This document shows, one piece after another, positions 1 through 7,671 of a stretch of 64,000 nt of DNA; the first letter of the stretch is position 1, and each line of letters starts with the position of its first letter. Position numbers and translations under genes: made by a program. The stretch comes from Saccharibacillus soli. Its GTDB lineage: Bacteria > Bacillota > Bacilli > Paenibacillales > Paenibacillaceae. The notes beneath the pieces are model-generated. The model was not told the origin of the DNA, searched no databases, and saw only the letters and a list, made by a program, of their open reading frames with translations. Where the stretch lies: contig NIOB01000006.1 in NCBI GenBank assembly GCA_002189105.1, positions 496,001 to 560,000 of the forward strand. The letters are read 5' to 3'.

Positions 1-1395
1 CAGTTGCTTGAGTACGCTCAAGTTTACGCCTTCTTCTTGGCAAAGCGTCTCCAGATCGGTCAGTTGATCGTCTTTGAAGACAGGGCGGTCATTGTGATCC
101 CAATCGTAGACCTCGCCAGTTTCTTCTTCGACAACCATCGGCAAACGATCTTCCCATTGTAGGTCGTCATGCCAGTATTTGCGGATGGCTTTCAATTCTT
201 CAATAGTGATTAATTCGATCGTCGGATCATGCAGTTCACGAATTTGTTTTTGCGTACGCAGCAATTCTCTCAAGATTTCTTCGCGGGCTTTCAAGGTGAA
301 AGGACCTACGCCCAGACGCTTAAACTCTTCGCCGTCTTGAATGACGATATCCAGTTCTTCGACTGTTGCTAGGTTGATGTTGTTCTCGTGCAAGTATTGT
401 TTCAAGTTTTCTTTCAGGATGATTTCTCGGCCTTCAAGTTCATCGTTGAAAGGAAGAAGGTAGACTTCACCATTCATCCGTTGTTTCTGTCTCTTTGAGT
501 GGTCTTCACGAATTTGAACAAGGAAGTTTCTGAAATCGTAGAGAGGACGCAACCAGTCTACACCATTATTGATAAATCCGCTCAGCGCTTTATCCTCGTT
601 TACGACCGTGCATGTCCAGCAACCGAAACGGCTATTCCCGCAAGAGCCTGCGCTTTCTTTGACTTCTTTGTCTACGATCAGCGGACATTCGCTATTCGAG
701 CTTTGGTAAAGTTCTAGCAGCTCATTGTTGTCGTCACCCCAAGGCGATTCGTATTGGAGCAAGAACTCCCATACGTCGTCCACGTCGAAAGATCGAATTG
801 GCGCAAAAACAAAAGCATTTCTCAGAGTAGAATGGCGCATAAGCTTCTTGCCTTCGATCGTGTGCGATTGCATGACCGCTGCGCGCGTTGCGCTCTCCGA
901 ATCGCGTACGCCGAGCAGCATAACGACTTCGCCGAACTGATCGACTTTATCCAAGATGAAACGGTTAGCCGGTTCAATCTTCAAACGGTCCGTACACCAT
1001 CTGAACTTTTGACGCGGAGTAGGGTAACCTTTGCCAATGATCGAAGCCCAGAACGTTTGCTCGACTTTAGGACGTACTTTTTGCGTTTCAAAAGGCAAGC
1101 CCAACTCCAGCGCTTTTGCTTGAATTCGTCCAAGTGTCCGCGTAATTTTGTCGATAATAAGAGGCGTTTCCACCTGAGTATCGGAAGAGATGACATAGAC
1201 TTTTTTATGCAATTGGGAAGGTTCCATCTCTTGAAGAGCCTGAAAGACGAGCTGAACGACAGCCGTCGAATCTTTACCGCCGCTGAATCCTACGACCCAA
1301 GGACGTTCGTCCATGAGATAAACTTCTTTTACGAGTTCTTTGGCTTCCGTAAATTTGGTGCCTGTATTGAATATGTTTAGTCCGAAATCAACCAT
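1..1395 (-). CDS. dndC: DNA phosphorothioation protein DndC (3' part missing)
   Basis: DndC is the PAPS-reductase-like ATP pyrophosphatase that works with DndD and DndE to put sulfur into the DNA backbone. The translation opens MVDFGLNIFNTG, has the PP-loop SGGKDST at about residues 38-44, the PAPS-reductase-type motif RWCTDRLK, and downstream cysteines in CGNSRFGCWTC that fit the iron-sulfur site of the family. 465 codons are visible and the frame is still open at base 1, so the C-terminus lies outside the window; family members are usually somewhat over 500 residues. The ATG at 1395 overlaps the end of dndB by 8 bases, so the two are translationally coupled. dndD/dndE would be expected just left of the window. 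Family assignment is firm; whether the gene is intact cannot be seen. Confidence 0.93.
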   Translation of the reverse strand, partial: MVDFGLNIFNTGTKFTEAKELVKEVYLMDERPWVVGFSGGKDSTAVVQLVFQALQEMEPSQLHKKVYVISSDTQVETPLIIDKITRTLGRIQAKALELGLPFETQKVRPKVEQTFWASIIGKGYPTPRQKFRWCTDRLKIEPANRFILDKVDQFGEVVMLLGVRDSESATRAAVMQSHTIEGKKLMRHSTLRNAFVFAPIRSFDVDDVWEFLLQYESPWGDDNNELLELYQSSNSECPLIVDKEVKESAGSCGNSRFGCWTCTVVNEDKALSGFINNGVDWLRPLYDFRNFLVQIREDHSKRQKQRMNGEVYLLPFNDELEGREIILKENLKQYLHENNINLATVEELDIVIQDGEEFKRLGVGPFTLKAREEILRELLRTQKQIRELHDPTIELITIEELKAIRKYWHDDLQWEDRLPMVVEEETGEVYDWDHNDRPVFKDDQLTDLETLCQEEGVNLSVLKQL

Positions 1396-2479
1396 TTTGA
1401 GAAGCCTCCTTGAACCGGTTCTCCATCTTCTGTTCTTGCTCTGTGAGAGGGAGCCCAATTTTCGTTTTGATTAGGTTAGCGGTTAGCTGCACCGTTTCGC
1501 CCGTTTTATTAATGCGTCCGGTGTTGCCGTAAGCCCGGCCTTGCCAGTCGGTTTTGTTTTCCCGATTCCAGTCGATACTCTTGAGGTTCTTAATGTAAGT
1601 TTGCCATTCGTCCGGGTGGTTGAGATATAAATAGTAACCTACGATGCCAAGCGCTTCTAAGAAGATTCCGTGCGCGACTACCGAATGCACTCTAAGCTCG
1701 CGCGGAGAGATCTTCTTTTTTAGAACGTCTTGCCACTCGGGAATCGAATGGCAAAGAAGCTTCCAGAATTCCGTGACGAATTCTTTTTCCTGCTCCGAGA
1801 CCATATCGCCTTTTCTTTTGTTGATAAGTTTGGATGTGGCATTGAAGATATGGTTGAGCGCGAACAGCTTAGGCGAATTTTTGGATAACGATACTTTCTC
1901 CCGATCCGTATAACGTTCCAACAAAGGAATATCGGCAATCAAGCTCTTGGTAATCAATGAGAGTTGATCCCGATGATCGTACAAGATTCCGATCGAAGAA
2001 GTCGTATTCACGGCATGTCGATTGAGATCCGAAAACATCTGCTGAGATCGGGTCAGGCCCAAATCATGAAAAAAGACCACTGAGATCGTCTCGTCACCAA
2101 GGTCGGGAGAGATTTTCAGGGCTTCTTCGATAGCGGCTCTACGATGTTGACCGTCGTTAATTAGAAACTTAGAATCGAGAGAGATGGTTAAATAGCCTAC
2201 GTCTTTCATATCCTTTGAGCTCTCCTTAAACTTCATATCTCCATCTACCGAGGCGGTAAGGGACGAGAAAATGTAGTCCTTGGGATTCTCCAAGATGTAG
2301 TTAGCGATGTCGGGAATTCGAGATTTATTCATCAGGCGTTGAGCGCGATGTTCAGCTGGAATTTCTTCTTCATCGAACAAAAAGATCTTAGGAATCAGGC
2401 GTAATGGACACATGACGGTATAGAATTCTCTACCCGCTTGGATGCCTCGAAGCGCAGGAAAGGTGTAACTGAAATTCAT
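1388..2479 (-). CDS. dndB: DNA sulfur modification protein DndB
   Basis: 363-residue DndB, the first gene of the visible dnd operon. It carries the DGQHRRAAIEEA motif typical of the DndB/DGQHR family, near residue 110. In studied systems DndB is a negative regulator of the operon that influences how many sites are modified; that role is family knowledge, not visible here. Two in-frame ATGs exist, at 2485 and 2479. GGAG lies only 1 base before the first and 7 before the second, so 2479 is chosen. The gene is clearly less GC-rich than the chromosome further right, suggesting transfer. No cysteine desulfurase (dndA) precedes it, so a housekeeping IscS-type enzyme probably supplies the sulfur. 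Confidence 0.92.
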   Translation of the reverse strand: MNFSYTFPALRGIQAGREFYTVMCPLRLIPKIFLFDEEEIPAEHRAQRLMNKSRIPDIANYILENPKDYIFSSLTASVDGDMKFKESSKDMKDVGYLTISLDSKFLINDGQHRRAAIEEALKISPDLGDETISVVFFHDLGLTRSQQMFSDLNRHAVNTTSSIGILYDHRDQLSLITKSLIADIPLLERYTDREKVSLSKNSPKLFALNHIFNATSKLINKRKGDMVSEQEKEFVTEFWKLLCHSIPEWQDVLKKKISPRELRVHSVVAHGIFLEALGIVGYYLYLNHPDEWQTYIKNLKSIDWNRENKTDWQGRAYGNTGRINKTGETVQLTANLIKTKIGLPLTEQEQKMENRFKEASQNG

Positions 2480-2493
2480 CAGCATTCTCCTTC

Positions 2494-2507
2494 ATTACGT
2501 ACGTAAT
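2494..2507. promoter_or_regulatory. Perfect 14-bp palindrome upstream of dndB
   Basis: ATTACGTACGTAAT is a perfect palindrome between the likely -10 and the ribosome binding site of dndB, about 15 bases before the ATG. A repressor bound here would block transcription start or elongation. DndB-type repressors elsewhere have been reported to use paired TACG/CGTA half-sites; both half-sites occur here but closer together than I recall for that motif. The palindrome is seen; the regulator is inferred. Confidence 0.6.
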
Positions 2508-2516
2508 AATGTGCTT

Positions 2517-2560
2517 TGTATATGTATTTTAAACTACAGCGAACAAGTGTTCAAGCGAAC
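2517..2560 (-). promoter_or_regulatory. Candidate dndB promoter with LexA-like box and phased GAAC/GTTC sites
   Basis: On the minus strand TTGTTC (2546-2541) and TATACA (2522-2517), 18 bases apart, form a plausible sigma-A promoter. The -35 lies inside CGAACAAGTGTTCA (2540-2553), which matches the Gram-positive LexA consensus CGAAC-N4-GTTCG at all but the last base. GAAC, GTTC and GAAC start at 2541, 2549 and 2557, exactly 8 bases apart and separated by AAGT and AAGC. GAAC/GTTC is also a known phosphorothioation target of some Dnd systems. Confidence 0.6.
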
Positions 2561-2593
2561 ACAGGCAACTTTTCATTATATTTAATTTATTGA

Positions 2594-2737
2594 GCGGAGT
2601 TTGCGAATGGGAAATTCCGATTCGCGTTTGATGCAAAAGAAGCAGATAAGCCACTGCTCTACCAATGGACTCGAGAGATCTGCGAATATCGATTGCATGT
2701 GCACTTTGAGCGGCGGGATCAGTTGGGGTTAAAGTAA
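2594..2737 (+). pseudogene. C-terminal gene remnant, family not recognised
   Basis: An open frame without a start codon follows a TGA at 2591-2593 and ends at TAA 2735-2737. The 47 codons read like true protein (KFRFAFDAKEADKPLLYQW, then EICEYRLHVHFERRDQLG). It ends about 20 bases before a strong terminator, as a gene end should. I read it as the tail of a gene cut off when the dnd block was inserted or rearranged. I do not recognise the family, and it could be chance coding. Confidence 0.35.
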
Positions 2738-2759
2738 TTTTGGATGCGCAAGTCAAAAC

Positions 2760-2799
2760 CAAAGAGCCGTACGCAATAACATTTGCGCACGGCTCTTTT
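2760..2799. terminator. Bidirectional terminator
   Basis: AAAGAGCCGT pairs with ACGGCTCTTT and the stem continues with CGCAA/TTGCG. T-rich on both strands, so it can end the remnant on the plus strand and the 2828-3533 genes on the minus strand. Confidence 0.85.
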
Positions 2800-2827
2800 G
2801 ATATGCGGAGAAAAGCAAAAATCCTGT

Positions 2828-3172
2828 CTACTTCTTACACCCAAATTGATAATCTTTGTCTCGTATGTAGGAGGTCGCATCTTCAATAGACGTTAATGAG
2901 TCTTGGGGTCCGACTTTCACATACAGGTAATAATACTTGCTGTCCGAATCCTGAATAGTGATTTCATGCATGCCGCTTCCGAAGAAGGGGAGGCACTTGT
3001 CTGACACTTTCAGACCATTTGGCCCCTTATAATGCTGCTGTACATAAGCCAGTCCATAAGCTGCGGCTGTGTCTGTTTCTCGATGGTTGGATAAGATCTG
3101 TGAAATCAAAGCTCCAATTACGGAAAACAGAACGAGAGCTAAAGCCAAATAAAAAATACGTTTTTTGTTCAT
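2828..3172 (-). CDS. Small membrane-anchored hypothetical protein
   Basis: 114 residues beginning MNKKRIFYLALALVLFSVI, a short basic N-terminus followed by one hydrophobic helix (about residues 6-26). The rest is a soluble domain that is probably outside the cell, with two cysteines (KCLPFF and the C-terminal FGCKK) that could form a disulfide. AAGGAG lies 9 bases before the ATG. It follows the 3186-3533 gene by 13 bases, so both are one transcript. I recognise no family. It is not conspicuously high in GC, like its partner and the dnd genes. Confidence 0.65.
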   Translation of the reverse strand: MNKKRIFYLALALVLFSVIGALISQILSNHRETDTAAAYGLAYVQQHYKGPNGLKVSDKCLPFFGSGMHEITIQDSDSKYYYLYVKVGPQDSLTSIEDATSYIRDKDYQFGCKK

Positions 3173-3185
3173 TGATTGTAACTCC

Positions 3186-3533
3186 TTACATTCTCCACGC
3201 CGCCTTAGGAACCCGATACTTAAAGTAAGCGTCATTACCTTTAAGCACAAATACATAAGGAGGATTATCCGGAGCAGCGGCCAGTTTATACACCTGATTT
3301 GGTAAAGACTCTTCTGTCCGATTTAACGGCACAAGTTCGCTGCTTTCAAGCTTTTCAACATCTGCATAAGCTAAAGTCTGACCATATAGCTCGATTTGCG
3401 GAGCACCCGCTAGGGAGCGTCGAACAGCATTGAAGGTCCCCACATGGCCAGCTGCGAAAAGGGCGAATTCAACAGTGCTATAAAGCAAGAGAACAGCAAG
3501 GCAGATGATCCCTATTTTTCTTGAACGTTTCAT
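3186..3533 (-). CDS. Small membrane-anchored hypothetical protein
   Basis: 115 residues. A lysine/arginine-rich start (MKRSRKIG) is followed by a hydrophobic helix (IICLAVLLLYSTVEFALFAAG, one segment); the remaining roughly 80 residues are polar and likely extracellular, ending in a beta-strand-like PPYVFVLKGNDAYFKYRV. GAAGGAGAGAAGAGG precedes the ATG. The upstream in-frame extension has no ribosome binding site and overlaps the NUDIX gene end, so it is rejected. First gene of a two-gene operon with 2828-3172; both have the same plan (one helix plus a small outer domain) and may act together. Function unknown. Confidence 0.6.
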   Translation of the reverse strand: MKRSRKIGIICLAVLLLYSTVEFALFAAGHVGTFNAVRRSLAGAPQIELYGQTLAYADVEKLESSELVPLNRTEESLPNQVYKLAAAPDNPPYVFVLKGNDAYFKYRVPKAAWRM

Positions 3534-3592
3534 GACCTCTTCTCTCCTTCGATAGGAGCTGTCTATGCGAGAATTCTTCAAGCGAGACCTGC

Positions 3593-3994
3593 TCAATTCG
3601 ACAGCGCCTGTAATTGAATCTTCTCCACCGCCGGCACGTCCGCCGCAGCCCAATCCAACTCTCCAAGCTCATCGGCCGCCAACCACCGGATCGCCGCGTG
3701 CTCCGTCAGTGTGGGCTGTCCTGCCAGCAGCGTGCAGTAGAACGTCGTCAGATGCACGATCCCGAAGTCATATTCGTGTACGGTCGTTTCGATTAACGCG
3801 CCGACCTCCACTTTGCAGTTCATCTCTTCTTGAATCTCCCGCTTCAGCGCTTCCTGAGGCGTCTCGCCTTTTTCGATTTTGCCGCCAGGAAACTCCCACT
3901 TGTAAGGCTGGGCTTGGGTATCTCCGCGCTGTGCACACAGAATCTTTCCATTTTCTACAATGACCGCTCCGACAACATGTATAGGTTTGTTCAT
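3593..3994 (-). CDS. NUDIX hydrolase, MutT type
   Basis: 133-residue (d)NTP diphosphatase of the MutT kind, which usually clears oxidised nucleotides such as 8-oxo-dGTP. The NUDIX box GGKIEKGETPQEALKREIQEE is complete (about residues 37-57: G-x5-E-x7-REUxEExGU with its metal-binding glutamates), and the strands before it (HVVGAVIVENGKILCAQR) match MutT. GGAGG stands 5 bases before the ATG at 3994; the longer in-frame extension runs into the MITE-like repeat and is rejected. Monocistronic. Exact substrate cannot be told from the sequence. Confidence 0.9.
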   Translation of the reverse strand: MNKPIHVVGAVIVENGKILCAQRGDTQAQPYKWEFPGGKIEKGETPQEALKREIQEEMNCKVEVGALIETTVHEYDFGIVHLTTFYCTLLAGQPTLTEHAAIRWLAADELGELDWAAADVPAVEKIQLQALSN

Positions 3995-4068
3995 AAATCC
4001 TCCATGCGAGGTTAAAATGATGGATCTTCCTCTACACGCCGATTCTACTATGAAAATAGAGAAGAGAA

Positions 4069-4270
4069 TAGGGCGTGTCTTCAACACTAGATGGAAGCAG
4101 ATTTTACCGAATTTTCGTGCTAAACAAGGAACTTTTCTGAAGGCGTGCTGGGGCACGTCAAAGGGAAGTGACGTAGCGTTGCTGGAATCGTACACGCTTT
4201 AGGTACGAGTCCAGTAGAGCGCGAAAAGGCGGTAAAAGATGCACATCAGCAGGTTTGGAGACACGGCCTA
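4069..4270. mobile_element. MITE-like repeat, copy A
   Basis: About 200 bp between TA dinucleotides, starting TAGGGCGTGTCTTCAA and ending GGAGACACGGCCTA; the ends are imperfect inverted repeats. The interior shares several blocks with copy B at 21087-21250, including ACAAGGAA, GAAGGCGTGC, GGGGCACGTCAA, GCGAAAAGGCG and AGATGCACATC, in the same order. Copy A has roughly 38 extra bases before the GCGAAAAGGCG block. No coding capacity. TA flanks and GGSCGTGT ends suggest a non-autonomous derivative of an IS5/IS427-type transposon (inference). Confidence 0.7.
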
Positions 4271-4339
4271 GAGCATACACCTTCGCTATCCGCATATAAA
4301 TCAGCATTGACCCCACCACAAAACCCTGCTATTTTAATA

Positions 4340-4354
4340 TTAAACAACGTTTAA
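4340..4354. promoter_or_regulatory. Inverted repeat upstream of tetR-type gene
   Basis: TTAAAC-AAC-GTTTAA, a perfect inverted repeat about 35 bases before the TetR-family start codon. Position and symmetry fit an autoregulatory TetR operator. Confidence 0.5.
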
Positions 4355-4389
4355 AACATTGATTAAAAATCTCTGCCAAGGAGGTCATT

Positions 4390-4968
4390 ATGGAAAAAGG
4401 CAAAGCGACCCGGGAAAGTATCGTTCAGACGGCACTTGATATGGTTCGGGGAGAAGGGTTTGAAGGGCTGACGATTCGCAAGATTGCGGATCGGTCGAAT
4501 ACGAATGTTGCGCTGATTAATTATTATTTTGGCTCGAAGGACAGGCTGCTCAGTGAAGTGATCGGGATTATGCTGTCGGGATTTCGGGATTCGTTCGAGG
4601 TGCTGGAAGATGATTCTCTGCCGCCCGAGCAGCGGTTAAAGAGTTTCCTGCTGCATTATGTACAGGGCATCGAACGGCATCCGGAGCTGCTGCTGCGAAT
4701 CATTATGATGGGGACCGGAGCGGGTCTGGCGTCGTCGCAGCAGGAATACGGGGCGTTCATGCGAGCGACGGGATTTGATCGAATCAAGGATCTGCTCATG
4801 CAATTGACGGGCGAACAGGATGCGGATCGGCTGATGATGATGGTCATGCAGATCTTCGGAGCGGTGTTTATGCCAATTCTGATGAAACCTCTTCTGGAAG
4901 CGGGAGCAGGTATTGAAGTGCCGAACGTGGAACGCCAGATTGATGTGCTGCTGGAACGTTATCTGTAA
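4390..4968 (+). CDS. TetR/AcrR family transcriptional regulator
   Basis: 192 residues with a TetR N-terminal helix-turn-helix (ATRESIVQTALDMVRGEGFEG, then LTIRKIADRSNTNVALINYY and the usual FGSKDRLL), about residues 6-55. The C-terminal two thirds is the helical ligand-binding and dimer domain. AAGGAGG precedes the ATG. Followed after 32 bases by an HXXEE membrane protein, which is the likely regulated gene; a perfect inverted repeat upstream is the likely operator. The inducer is unknown. Confidence 0.92.
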   Translation: MEKGKATRESIVQTALDMVRGEGFEGLTIRKIADRSNTNVALINYYFGSKDRLLSEVIGIMLSGFRDSFEVLEDDSLPPEQRLKSFLLHYVQGIERHPELLLRIIMMGTGAGLASSQQEYGAFMRATGFDRIKDLLMQLTGEQDADRLMMMVMQIFGAVFMPILMKPLLEAGAGIEVPNVERQIDVLLERYL

Positions 4969-5000
4969 GACCACTCTGACAAATCGGGGAGAGATGAACC

Positions 5001-5627
5001 GTGAACATACTGCGCAAATATTGGCCGGATCTGGGACTTCTGGCTGCTGTAGTGACCGTGATCGGAATCGCCGTGAACCATCGCTTCATGTCCGAGCTGT
5101 CCATCCTTTTATGGCTTAACCTGGTGGCGATCCTGGTGCACCAATTTGAAGAATACCGCTGGCCGGGTTATTTTGGCGGTCTATTTAACGTCATATTATT
5201 TAGAAGTGAGCAGCCGAGGCATTATCCGTTAAACCCGCAGTCGGCCATGATTATTAATCTGCTCATCGCGTATGTCTTCTATCTGCTGCCCCTGCTGTTC
5301 CCGCATGTGATCTGGCTGGCGCTGGGGCCGATCCTGATGGGCTTCTTCCAATTGATCTGGCATGGCGGGTTCGCTAATCTCAAAGCCAAGACCTGGTACA
5401 ACCCCGGCTTATTCGCCGCGCTGACGCTTCATCTTCCCATCGGCGGTTGGTACATTCATTCCATCATCGAGCAGGGGCTAATCGATCCGATCGACTGGAT
5501 CTTGGGATCAGCCTATTTTGCGGCTGCCGTGTATCTGCTCATTATCAAAGGAAACCTGTGGCTGAAAGATCCTCATTCCCCTTTCGACTTCTCTGACAAA
5601 CAGATGGGACCTTATCTCAGAAGGTAA
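5001..5627 (+). CDS. HXXEE domain membrane protein
   Basis: 208 residues with about five hydrophobic segments. The motif VHQFEEYRWPGYFGG (about residues 46-60) is the H-x-x-E-E signature for which the family is named; such proteins are polytopic membrane proteins of unknown chemistry. Start is GTG at 5001, with GGGGAGAG 7 bases ahead. It lies directly behind the TetR regulator with the same orientation, so it is probably repressed by it. No terminator is obvious in the 197-base gap that follows, which holds no gene. Confidence 0.8.
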   Translation: MNILRKYWPDLGLLAAVVTVIGIAVNHRFMSELSILLWLNLVAILVHQFEEYRWPGYFGGLFNVILFRSEQPRHYPLNPQSAMIINLLIAYVFYLLPLLFPHVIWLALGPILMGFFQLIWHGGFANLKAKTWYNPGLFAALTLHLPIGGWYIHSIIEQGLIDPIDWILGSAYFAAAVYLLIIKGNLWLKDPHSPFDFSDKQMGPYLRR

Positions 5628-5824
5628 ACGAACAGATTCCAACAAAGAGTTTCCACCAAATTAAAACTTTTTGTACAGGTTAAGCGTTTACTTAGAAAAG
5701 GGTGCGAAGGATCGACTCGTATGTGCACGCTCTGCGAACCGACTTTCGAGTGTTTTGCCCAGGAAGGAGGAACGGCAAAGCAAACAGCCATTACCGATAA
5801 AAAAAGGAGCTGATTCCGATTTTT

Positions 5825-7027
5825 TTGCGTAAAGTTACTGTTTATTGTGCCGCGCCGCTGTTGATGAGTTTGACTCTAATCCTGGGATCGTCATCCGCCT
5901 CTGCGGAAGAAGCGGCTGCGTCTGCGGTATCCAACGAAACCGCACGTCAAGCCGTGGAAGCTGATCTGGCGGAGATGAATTCCACGCATGAATTTTATGA
6001 GAGCTGGCAGGGCGCGGAAGCGACCTATGTGAGAGAGCTGTATGATCTACAGGATCAAGTGGTTGGATATTATTTCATCCTGAAGTCTGGCGATAAGCCG
6101 GTCGGTTATTATGTGACGTCCGCCCGCACGGATCTGCCGCCGATTCTGGAATATGGGGCCGATGCGAACAAGCCACAATTTGAAGCGGCTCAGAGCGGCG
6201 AGCGCCTGTATTATTTCGGAGGACGGGGCGTGCTTGCGGGTCAAGATGCGGCGCAGGTCACGGCCGAGATTCGAGAACGCGTAGAAGTACAGAACGAAGC
6301 GGCAGCGAAGCAGCAGAATCCGCCAACTGCAAGTCTGCAAGCGTCGGAAGACGCCCCGGCTGTACAGCCTAAAGACGCTGATGAGGTAATCTCGGATCTG
6401 GCTCTGACCTCTGATCCTGACGCCCCGGCGGCTTGGGAACGTGTCATTCATCCACAGCGCGGCGTCACCGCAGCAGCTCTGCCGAACGCGTACTCGTTGG
6501 GCGTTCCACATATCAACCAACGTATGGCGGGGATTGAAGGGCCGGGCAGTGCCTGCGGGCCGACGACGCTTGCCATGATCCTGCAATATCTCGGTAAGCA
6601 GGGATTGAATGTGGAAGATGCCAGCCATTATGGTAATTCGGTCGTAAAGCTGGTCAACGCCAACCGCAATATCATGGCTACGGGGCCATTTGGCACGACT
6701 TCAGGCAATATGGTCTTCGGGCTGAAGAATACCCTTGGGCCAGGCTGGTCATTTTCGGAGGTTGGTGCTGACTGGTCGGGAGCCATTGAGAATTACAAAG
6801 GTCGGATCGTCAGTGGTCGCCCTCCGGCGGTGATGTGGGACAATCTGTTCCTGTTCCCTTGGACGGATGCCCAACTGAAGTGGCACTGGCAGGCTGGCGC
6901 GGCTTATCGCTACAGCAGTGGCAGTTTCACGTTCGGGGTAAGAGACCCGGATGGCGATTCAGCGATGACTTATTATAACTGGGCCAGCAACCAGAGCGGA
7001 TTTTTGTTTATCTCCTACGCCAAATAA
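5825..7027 (+). CDS. Secreted C39-like (papain-fold) cysteine peptidase
   Basis: About 400 residues. N-terminal signal peptide (MRKVTVYCAAPLLMSL...SSASA), a middle region of about 150 residues that looks like a propeptide, an Ala/Gln-rich linker, then a C-terminal catalytic domain starting VPHINQRMAG. The segment GSACGPTTLAMILQYLG, with Cys at about residue 244, is the nucleophile motif of the peptidase C39-like family. The start is uncertain: TTG 5825 is 15 bases from the nearest GGAG, and an ATT at 5819 is better spaced. The next gene, a lipoprotein, follows after 12 bases and is probably a partner. Substrate unknown. Confidence 0.8.
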   Translation: MRKVTVYCAAPLLMSLTLILGSSSASAEEAAASAVSNETARQAVEADLAEMNSTHEFYESWQGAEATYVRELYDLQDQVVGYYFILKSGDKPVGYYVTSARTDLPPILEYGADANKPQFEAAQSGERLYYFGGRGVLAGQDAAQVTAEIRERVEVQNEAAAKQQNPPTASLQASEDAPAVQPKDADEVISDLALTSDPDAPAAWERVIHPQRGVTAAALPNAYSLGVPHINQRMAGIEGPGSACGPTTLAMILQYLGKQGLNVEDASHYGNSVVKLVNANRNIMATGPFGTTSGNMVFGLKNTLGPGWSFSEVGADWSGAIENYKGRIVSGRPPAVMWDNLFLFPWTDAQLKWHWQAGAAYRYSSGSFTFGVRDPDGDSAMTYYNWASNQSGFLFISYAK

Positions 7028-7039
7028 TAAGGTGATCTG

Positions 7040-7477
7040 ATGACCAGACACAGAAGGACATCGAGCCTTATTATGAGGGGACTTGCCTGGTGTGCGGTTC
7101 TAACGGCCTGTGTGCCTTCGGGTGCAGAGACGTATTATCGTTCGCAGTATACAGGAGTCTCGGACCACTTCGAGGTCAAGCTCAAGACGATTGATTCTGC
7201 TCAGCCTGCGCCGGAGGAATCCACGCTGCATATTGTTCCCAAAAGGGAGGCCTCGCAAGAAGAAGGGCGCCCGGCCAGGCTTTACTTTGAAGGCTCCGAT
7301 CGTCCGATTGAAGGTAGGATTGGGCAGGAGAATATTATTCAGGTCGAAGGTATCCCCAAGAAGATGTTAAATGGCTTGGACTTTGAGGCCACCCTGGAGA
7401 CCGATGTTGGCAGAGAAACGGTAAGCTTCAAGCGCGAACATGAAGAACGCAGGAATTTCTACCCCAAGTCGTCCTAG
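7040..7477 (+). CDS. Small secreted lipoprotein
   Basis: 145 residues with an N-terminal basic region, hydrophobic helix and a lipobox-like LTAC (about residues 21-24: LAWCAVLTAC), so the mature protein is likely lipid-anchored outside the membrane. The remainder has no recognised domain. It starts 12 bases after the C39-like peptidase, so the two are co-transcribed, and it may be a chaperone, inhibitor or anchor for that enzyme (inference). A hairpin terminator follows at 7520-7560. Confidence 0.65.
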   Translation: MTRHRRTSSLIMRGLAWCAVLTACVPSGAETYYRSQYTGVSDHFEVKLKTIDSAQPAPEESTLHIVPKREASQEEGRPARLYFEGSDRPIEGRIGQENIIQVEGIPKKMLNGLDFEATLETDVGRETVSFKREHEERRNFYPKSS

Positions 7478-7519
7478 TCTCTTGACCCCGTTACAGGGGA
7501 GTGATGAAGTTTGGCTTTT

Positions 7520-7560
7520 CGGGTGTCCGATTCGGCAGCAGTCGAGTCGGGCGCCTTTTT
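7520..7560 (+). terminator. Terminator of the C39-like peptidase/lipoprotein operon
   Basis: GGTGTCCGATTCG and TCGAGTCGGGCGCC form a stem with some G-T pairs, followed by TTTTT. Confidence 0.7.
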
Positions 7561-7671
7561 GTGTGCGGCTGTAAGGACGCTGAGCGCGGACTGTCGTTAC
7601 CCGGTATAATGATTGGAGAAGCGTAGGCATGAGCCTATTTGGATCTGATCGCAGGGAGAGGAATGGGATTG

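Noticed and set aside
2529-2762. 77-codon minus-strand frame upstream of dndB
   Set aside because: No ribosome binding site, and it would run through the dndB promoter region. The plus-strand fragment in the same place reads more like real protein.
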